64,000 bases of DNA, from NCBI RefSeq assembly GCF_012927085.1, contig NZ_JABBFX010000001.1, forward strand, positions 1,922,001-1,986,000, read 5' to 3'. Below are positions 59,989 to 64,000 of the stretch, in pieces. The notes under the pieces were generated by a model, which was not told where the DNA came from, made no database searches, and saw only the letters and a program-made list of their open reading frames with translations. Each line of letters starts with the position of its first letter. The stretch's first letter is position 1. A program made the position numbers and the translations under genes. This stretch comes from Ramlibacter agri (GTDB lineage: Bacteria; Pseudomonadota; Gammaproteobacteria; Burkholderiales; Burkholderiaceae_C).

Positions 59989-60032
59989 CACCTGCCGTGA
60001 GGGGCGGATCCGGGCTGCAGTAGCATCCGCGG

Positions 60033-60599
60033 ATGAACCTGGCCCTTCTGGTCATCGACGTCCAGCGCGCGCTGTTCGACGCCACACCGCGGCCCTTCGA
60101 AGCCGATGCCGTTGTCGCAAGGATCAACGGCTTGTCGGCGCGGGCACGGGCAGGCGGCGTGCCCGTGGTGTTCATCCAGCACGAGACGCCCGGATCGGCG
60201 CTCGAATTCGAGCGCGATGGGTGGCAGCTCGCCCAGGGGCTGGATGTGCAGCCCGGCGACTGCTTCGTCCGCAAGACGACCGCGGACTCTTTCCTGAGGA
60301 CCAACCTGGGCGAAATGCTGCGAGCGCTGGGCGTCACGCGCCTCGCCGTGTGCGGCTACGCGTCCGAGTTCTGCGTGGACACCACCGTGCGGCGCGCGGC
60401 GGCCTTGGGCTACGCGGTCACGCTGGCCGCGGACGCGCACACCACGCACGACAAGGCACACGCGTCCGGCGCCGACATCCGGAGGCACGAGAACGCCACG
60501 CTGCCCGAGATCACGAGCTTCGGTCCCGCGATCCGGGCCATCACAAGCGCGGAGCTGGAGTTTGGGGGCGTCGACCACGTGCGGAAGCCGTGGCTTTGA
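60033..60599 (+). CDS. isochorismatase-family cysteine hydrolase
   Basis: 188 residues. The catalytic triad is visible: Asp9 (LLVIDVQ), Lys81 (VRKTTADSF) and Cys114 (YASEFCVDTTVR), with the preceding cis-peptide region (VCGYASEF). Enzymes of this group hydrolyse amides such as nicotinamide or N-carbamoyl compounds. Substrate open. Two bases before the phosphotransferase gene. Confidence 0.92.
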   Translation: MNLALLVIDVQRALFDATPRPFEADAVVARINGLSARARAGGVPVVFIQHETPGSALEFERDGWQLAQGLDVQPGDCFVRKTTADSFLRTNLGEMLRALGVTRLAVCGYASEFCVDTTVRRAAALGYAVTLAADAHTTHDKAHASGADIRRHENATLPEITSFGPAIRAITSAELEFGGVDHVRKPWL

Positions 60600-60601
60600 A
60601 G

Positions 60602-61645
60602 ATGGAAGCGCTGCCCGCCGGCATCGACACCGCCTTCCTCACGCAGGCCCTGCGCCTCCCAGGCGGCGCTTGCGTGCGCGAAGTCGAAGTGCAGGACGCG
60701 CGCAACACGATCCTGTCGCGGATCATCCGGCTGCGGCTGCACTACGACGGCGCAGGCGATGACGCTCCGCCGACGCTCATTCTCAAGACCCGCATCCCCG
60801 GGCCACCGCAGACCGGCTGGAACGGCGGCCTGCAGGAGGCGGAGTTCTATCGCAAGGTGGCCGCCGCGACGCCCGAAGGACTGCTGCCTCGCTGCTTCGA
60901 TGCGCAGGCCACCGCCGACGGCTCCGAATGGCACCTGCTGCTGGAAGACCTGGCGGGCACGCACCGCATCGTGACGCCCTGGCCGCTGCCGCCTGGTGTG
61001 GAGGAGGCGACCCGCATCGTCGAAGCCCGCGCGCGCTTCCACGCGGCCTGGTGGGACCATCCGCAACTCGGTGTTTCGGTGGGCAAGTGGGCGGCCCGCA
61101 GCGATCTCGATGGCATCCTCGAACGCTTCGGTCCCAAGCTCGCCCGCTTCGCCGAGCGCCTGGGCGACGTGCTGACGCCGGAGCGCCGCGACCTGTACGA
61201 GCGGCTGCTGGCGCAAGCGCACCGGCTCAACGAGCGCTATCACGCGCGCCGCCACCTGACCATCATTCACGGCGATGGCCATTTCTGGAACTGCTTCCTC
61301 GCCAACAACGGCGAGGGCGTGAAGTTCTTCGACTGGGACTGCTGGGGCATCGATGCCGGCGCCGACGACCTGGCCTACATGATCGCGATGCACTGGTACC
61401 CGGACCGCCGGCGCCGCTACGAGAGCGGGCTGCTCGATCGCTATCACGACACGCTGCTTGCGCATGGCGTCACGGGCTACGACCGGCAGGCGCTGCAGGA
61501 CGACTACCGCCTCGCCGTGCTGTGGCGGGCGATGACGCCGGTCTGGCAGGCAGGCATAGACCTGCCGCCGGTGATCTGGTGGAACAATTACGAGCGGATC
61601 ATGATGGCGGTGGACGACCTCGGCTGCCGCGATCTGCTTGCCTGA
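60602..61645 (+). CDS. phosphotransferase-family protein (APH-like kinase fold)
   Basis: 347 residues. Brenner motif LTIIHGDGHFWNCFL (His223-Gly-Asp225) and the metal motif FFDWDCWG (Asp244) show an aminoglycoside/choline-kinase-like fold with intact catalytic residues. The N-lobe Lys lies in PTLILKTRIP. The closest look is to EcKinase/CHK-like or oxidoreductase-family kinases rather than resistance enzymes. Follows the isochorismatase gene by 2 bases. Confidence 0.85.
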   Translation: MEALPAGIDTAFLTQALRLPGGACVREVEVQDARNTILSRIIRLRLHYDGAGDDAPPTLILKTRIPGPPQTGWNGGLQEAEFYRKVAAATPEGLLPRCFDAQATADGSEWHLLLEDLAGTHRIVTPWPLPPGVEEATRIVEARARFHAAWWDHPQLGVSVGKWAARSDLDGILERFGPKLARFAERLGDVLTPERRDLYERLLAQAHRLNERYHARRHLTIIHGDGHFWNCFLANNGEGVKFFDWDCWGIDAGADDLAYMIAMHWYPDRRRRYESGLLDRYHDTLLAHGVTGYDRQALQDDYRLAVLWRAMTPVWQAGIDLPPVIWWNNYERIMMAVDDLGCRDLLA

Positions 61646-61655
61646 GGACTCGCCG

Positions 61656-62513
61656 ATGCAGGACAGGAACACGCCCCAACCGGACAACACCGCCGTGCGC
61701 ACCGCCCTCTGGCGTGCGCTGCACCTGCAGGCCGATGCACCGCCGCACGTGTTCGAGGACGAAGTCGGCGCGCAAATCGCCGCGCCTGAAGCCGGCTGGC
61801 AAGGGCGGCCGGACATGAGCCCGTTCACGCGGCCTTTCCGCGCCTCGATCCTGGCGCGCGCCCGCTTCGTCGAAGACCTGGTCGCGGAGCAGTCGGCGCG
61901 CGGCGTCGGGCAGTACGTCATCCTCGGTGCGGGCCTGGACACCTTCGCGCAGCGGCAGCGGCAGTTGGCCGGGCGCATGCGCGTGTTCGAGATCGACCAG
62001 CCGGGCCCGCAGGCCTGGAAGCGGCAGCGCCTCGCCGAGCTCGGTCTTGGCATTCCGCCCTTCCTGCGGCTGGTACCGGTCGATTTCGAGGCTGGCGACG
62101 ATTGGTGGGAGCGGCTCGCCGCCGCCGGCTTCGACGCGGCGCAAGCCGCGGTGGTGGCCTCGACCGGCGTGAGCATGTACCTGACGAAGGAAGCCATCGC
62201 CGCGACATTGAAGCAGGTGGCGACGCTCGCGCCGGGCTCCACGCTCGTCATGTCCTTCATGCTGCCGATCGAGATGAACGACCCTGAAATCCGCTTCGGC
62301 GTCGAGCGCGCGGCCGAGGGTGCGCGCGCCGCCGGCACGCCTTTCCTCAGCTTCTTCACGCCCGGCGAGATGCTGGCATTGGCGCGCGAGTCCGGATTCA
62401 AGGAGGTGCGGCACGTGTCGGCGGACCTGCTGGCCGAGCGCTATTTCTCCGGGCGCACGGACGGCCTGCGCCCTCCGAGCAATTCGGAGGAACTGCTGGT
62501 GGCGGGGACGTGA
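61656..62513 (+). CDS. class I SAM-dependent methyltransferase (LCMT/TIGR00027-like)
   Basis: 285 residues. The N-terminal half (RPDMSPFTRPFRASILARARFVEDLVAEQ) and the SAM-site YVILGAGLDTFAQR and VFEIDQPGPQAWK are the hallmark of leucine carboxyl methyltransferase-like enzymes. Typically methylates a carboxylate or polyketide-like acceptor; specificity unknown. ATG 61656 follows GAGGA at 7 bases; a TTG lies at 61638. Confidence 0.88.
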   Translation: MQDRNTPQPDNTAVRTALWRALHLQADAPPHVFEDEVGAQIAAPEAGWQGRPDMSPFTRPFRASILARARFVEDLVAEQSARGVGQYVILGAGLDTFAQRQRQLAGRMRVFEIDQPGPQAWKRQRLAELGLGIPPFLRLVPVDFEAGDDWWERLAAAGFDAAQAAVVASTGVSMYLTKEAIAATLKQVATLAPGSTLVMSFMLPIEMNDPEIRFGVERAAEGARAAGTPFLSFFTPGEMLALARESGFKEVRHVSADLLAERYFSGRTDGLRPPSNSEELLVAGT

Positions 62514-62547
62514 CCAGGAAACCGCCCAACCAAGTGAAGCAAGCACG

Positions 62548-63108
62548 ATGAAGACCCAGTACTACACCGCCTCCAGCCTCGACGGCTTCCTGGCCACCGA
62601 GGACGATTCGCTCGACTGGCTGTTCCCGCTGGGCGACATCAACGACACCAGCTACCCCGCTTTCATCCAGGATGTGGGCGCGCTCGCCATGGGCTCGTCC
62701 ACCTACCAGTGGATGCTGCGGCACGTGGTGAAGCTGGGCACGCAGCAGGGCGCGCCATGGCCCTACACGCAACCGACCTGGGTGTTCTCCAGCCGGCCGC
62801 TGCAGCCGGTGCCCGATGCCAGCATCCGCTTCGTGCGCGGCGACGTGCGGCCGGTGCATGCGGAGATGCACGCGGCGGCGGGCGACAAGAACATCTGGGT
62901 GGTCGGCGGTGGCGACCTGGTCGGGCAGTTCCACGACGCCGGCCTGCTGGACGAAGTCATCGTGCAAGTGGGCTCGGTGACGCTGGGGCGGGGCAAGCCG
63001 CTGCTGCCGCGGCGCATTGTGGGCGCCGATGCGTTCCGGCTGGTCTCGGCGCAGCGGGTCGGCGATGGCTTCGCGGAGCTGCGCTACGAAGTGCCGCTAG
63101 CGCGGTAG
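62548..63108 (+). CDS. dihydrofolate reductase family protein (RibD C-domain)
   Basis: 186 residues. MKTQYYTASSLDGFLATEDDSLDWLF is the typical opening and KNIWVVGGGDLVGQFHDAGLLDEVIVQVGSVTLGRGKPLLP the NADPH-binding half. Such YwjB/RibD-like proteins reduce pterin- or riboflavin-type substrates. Thirty-four bases after the methyltransferase. Confidence 0.9.
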   Translation: MKTQYYTASSLDGFLATEDDSLDWLFPLGDINDTSYPAFIQDVGALAMGSSTYQWMLRHVVKLGTQQGAPWPYTQPTWVFSSRPLQPVPDASIRFVRGDVRPVHAEMHAAAGDKNIWVVGGGDLVGQFHDAGLLDEVIVQVGSVTLGRGKPLLPRRIVGADAFRLVSAQRVGDGFAELRYEVPLAR

Positions 63109-63127
63109 CAGCGCGAAGCCCGCTCCC

Positions 63128-63556
63128 ATGCGCCTCTGGTCCCTGCATCCCCGCTATCTCGATCCCCAAGGCCTCGTCGCGCTCTGGCGCGAGGCGCTGC
63201 TAGCCCAGGCCGTGCTCCTGGGCAAGACGCGCGGCTACCAAGCGCATCCGCAGCTGGAACGCTTTCGCCGCCAGCCGTCCGCCGTGGACGCCATCGGCGC
63301 CTACCTGCGGGTGGTGCTGGACGAGGCCAGTGCCCGCGGCTACAGCTTCGACGGCAGCAAGATCGCCGCCGTCTCGGTGCACGGGCCCATCCCGGTCAAC
63401 GCGGGGCAAGTGCGCTACGAGTGGGAGCACCTGATGCGCAAGCTGGCGGTCCGCAATCCGGCGCTGCACCTGCAATGGCAATCGGTGGCCGATCCCGAGT
63501 GCCACCCGCTGTTCCAGGTCTGCGCCGGCGGCGTCGAAAGCTGGGAGCGTCCCTGA
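63128..63556 (+). CDS. pyrimidine dimer DNA glycosylase/endonuclease V family protein
   Basis: 142 residues. MRLWSLHPRYLDPQGLVALWREALLAQAVLLGKTRGYQAHPQLERFR is the conserved opening of the Pyr_excise family related to T4 endonuclease V. It may cut UV-damaged DNA; many members are unproven. A typical length. Twenty-eight bases before the DUF2277 gene. Confidence 0.85.
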   Translation: MRLWSLHPRYLDPQGLVALWREALLAQAVLLGKTRGYQAHPQLERFRRQPSAVDAIGAYLRVVLDEASARGYSFDGSKIAAVSVHGPIPVNAGQVRYEWEHLMRKLAVRNPALHLQWQSVADPECHPLFQVCAGGVESWERP

Positions 63557-63584
63557 GCCAGCCGCGGCGTACCATGGTCCCACC

Positions 63585-63860
63585 ATGTGCCGCAACATCA
63601 AGACCTTGTTCAACTTCGAGCCGCCTGCGACCGAGCTCGAAATCCGCGACGCCTCGCTGCAGTTCGTGCGCAAGCTCAGTGGCTTTACCGTGCCTTCGAA
63701 GGCCAACGAGGCGGCTTTCGAGCAGGCCGTGGAAGAAGTCGCCGCCTCGGCCCGGCGGCTGATCGGCGCCATGGTCACTGCGGCGGAGCCGCGCAACCGC
63801 GATGTCGAGGCCGCCAAGGCCAAGGCGCGGTCCGCCATCCGCTTCGGCGCGCCGGGCTGA
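63585..63860 (+). CDS. DUF2277 family protein
   Basis: 91 residues. MCRNIKTLFNFEPPATELEIRDASLQFVRKLSGF is the fixed signature of DUF2277, with Cys2 conserved. Helical, cytosolic, function unknown. Confidence 0.88.
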   Translation: MCRNIKTLFNFEPPATELEIRDASLQFVRKLSGFTVPSKANEAAFEQAVEEVAASARRLIGAMVTAAEPRNRDVEAAKAKARSAIRFGAPG

Positions 63861-63934
63861 CCCGGGAATCTTCGGGAGCGGTTTTCCCTGCTGCTCTGTT
63901 AGGCTCGTGACGGAATGTTACGAGGAGTCGTGGG

Positions 63935-64000
63935 ATGTTCTCGAGGATGACGATGGCCGCCCGGCTGGCCATGCTGGTGGGCGTGGTGGTGCTGGCAACG
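63935..64000 (+). CDS. start of a membrane protein gene, cut by the window end
   Basis: From ATG with GAGGAG upstream, the 22 visible codons read MFSRMTMAARLAMLVGVVVL and continue hydrophobic. This is the form of the first membrane helix of a methyl-accepting chemotaxis protein, but only the start is present. Confidence 0.5.
   Translation, partial: MFSRMTMAARLAMLVGVVVLAT

Noticed and set aside
60602..61645. An aminoglycoside-resistance phosphotransferase
   Set aside because: The kinase motifs are intact but the overall form fits general phosphotransferase-family proteins, and it lies outside the cassette array.

Overview
The window is high-GC chromosomal DNA from a betaproteobacterium, most likely a member of the Comamonadaceae such as a Ramlibacter/Variovorax-type soil organism. 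The assignment rests on gene content (Bug/TctC-type binding proteins, TctD/TctE-like two-component pair, alternative complex III with an A2-type caa3 oxidase, a chromosomal integron with long related attC sites) and on codon use; no rRNA or other marker gene is present. No tRNA, rRNA or CRISPR array was seen.

Layout. 1-6.3 kb: a small secreted protein, a short-chain dehydrogenase, and a minus-strand operon of a divergent isopropylmalate-isomerase-like enzyme (leuC-leuD) with two solute-binding proteins, read away from a divergent LysR gene. 6.3-9.6 kb: an OmpR-type response regulator and sensor kinase, TerC-family membrane protein and a universal stress protein. 9.6-15.5 kb: a MarR regulator with a striking palindromic promoter and a candidate short RNA, an MscS channel, an OmpW-like porin, a GDSL lipoprotein hydrolase and an acyl-CoA synthetase. 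15.7-30.0 kb: one unbroken co-directional run in which a GH15 glycosidase, alternative complex III (actABCDEF), a SCO copper chaperone, the caa3 oxidase subunits and an SDR are mostly joined by 4-base stop/start overlaps. 30.0-39.4 kb: a large FAD/Fe-S oxidase, a cytochrome P450, a HAD phosphatase, a serine hydrolase, and small proteins including a Lys/Ala-rich periplasmic CX10C repeat protein and a His-rich secreted protein. 39.5-49.9 kb: a TetR-controlled MexAB-OprM-type RND pump, GlgX, and small hypotheticals.

49.9-57.7 kb is a chromosomal integron: an IntI integrase (with the integron-specific extra segment) read leftwards, an attI-like region, and eleven cassettes read rightwards, separated by ten complete attC sites and one attC cut by an IS3-type remnant. 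GC content falls visibly in the cassettes. The cassettes carry six single genes of unknown or barely known function, a GNAT acetyltransferase, two toxin-antitoxin pairs (RelE/ParE-type and BrnT/BrnA), and two cassettes without a convincing protein. None looks like an antibiotic-resistance cassette. This array is the accessory, least explained part of the window.

58-64 kb: after the IS remnant, chromosomal small genes resume: a membrane protein/GNAT/VOC trio, an isochorismatase-type hydrolase, a phosphotransferase, a methyltransferase, a DHFR-type reductase, a pyrimidine-dimer glycosylase, a DUF2277 protein and the start of a gene cut by the window end.

Regulatory patterns worth note: a CATTTG-N2-CAAATG palindrome recurs in three promoter regions (before marR/mscS, before the GH15-ACIII-caa3 run, and between the FAD oxidase and the P450), suggesting one regulon; separate palindromes lie before the RND pump, before the acyl-CoA synthetase and over the brnT promoter. 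Two families of palindromic intergenic repeats are also present.
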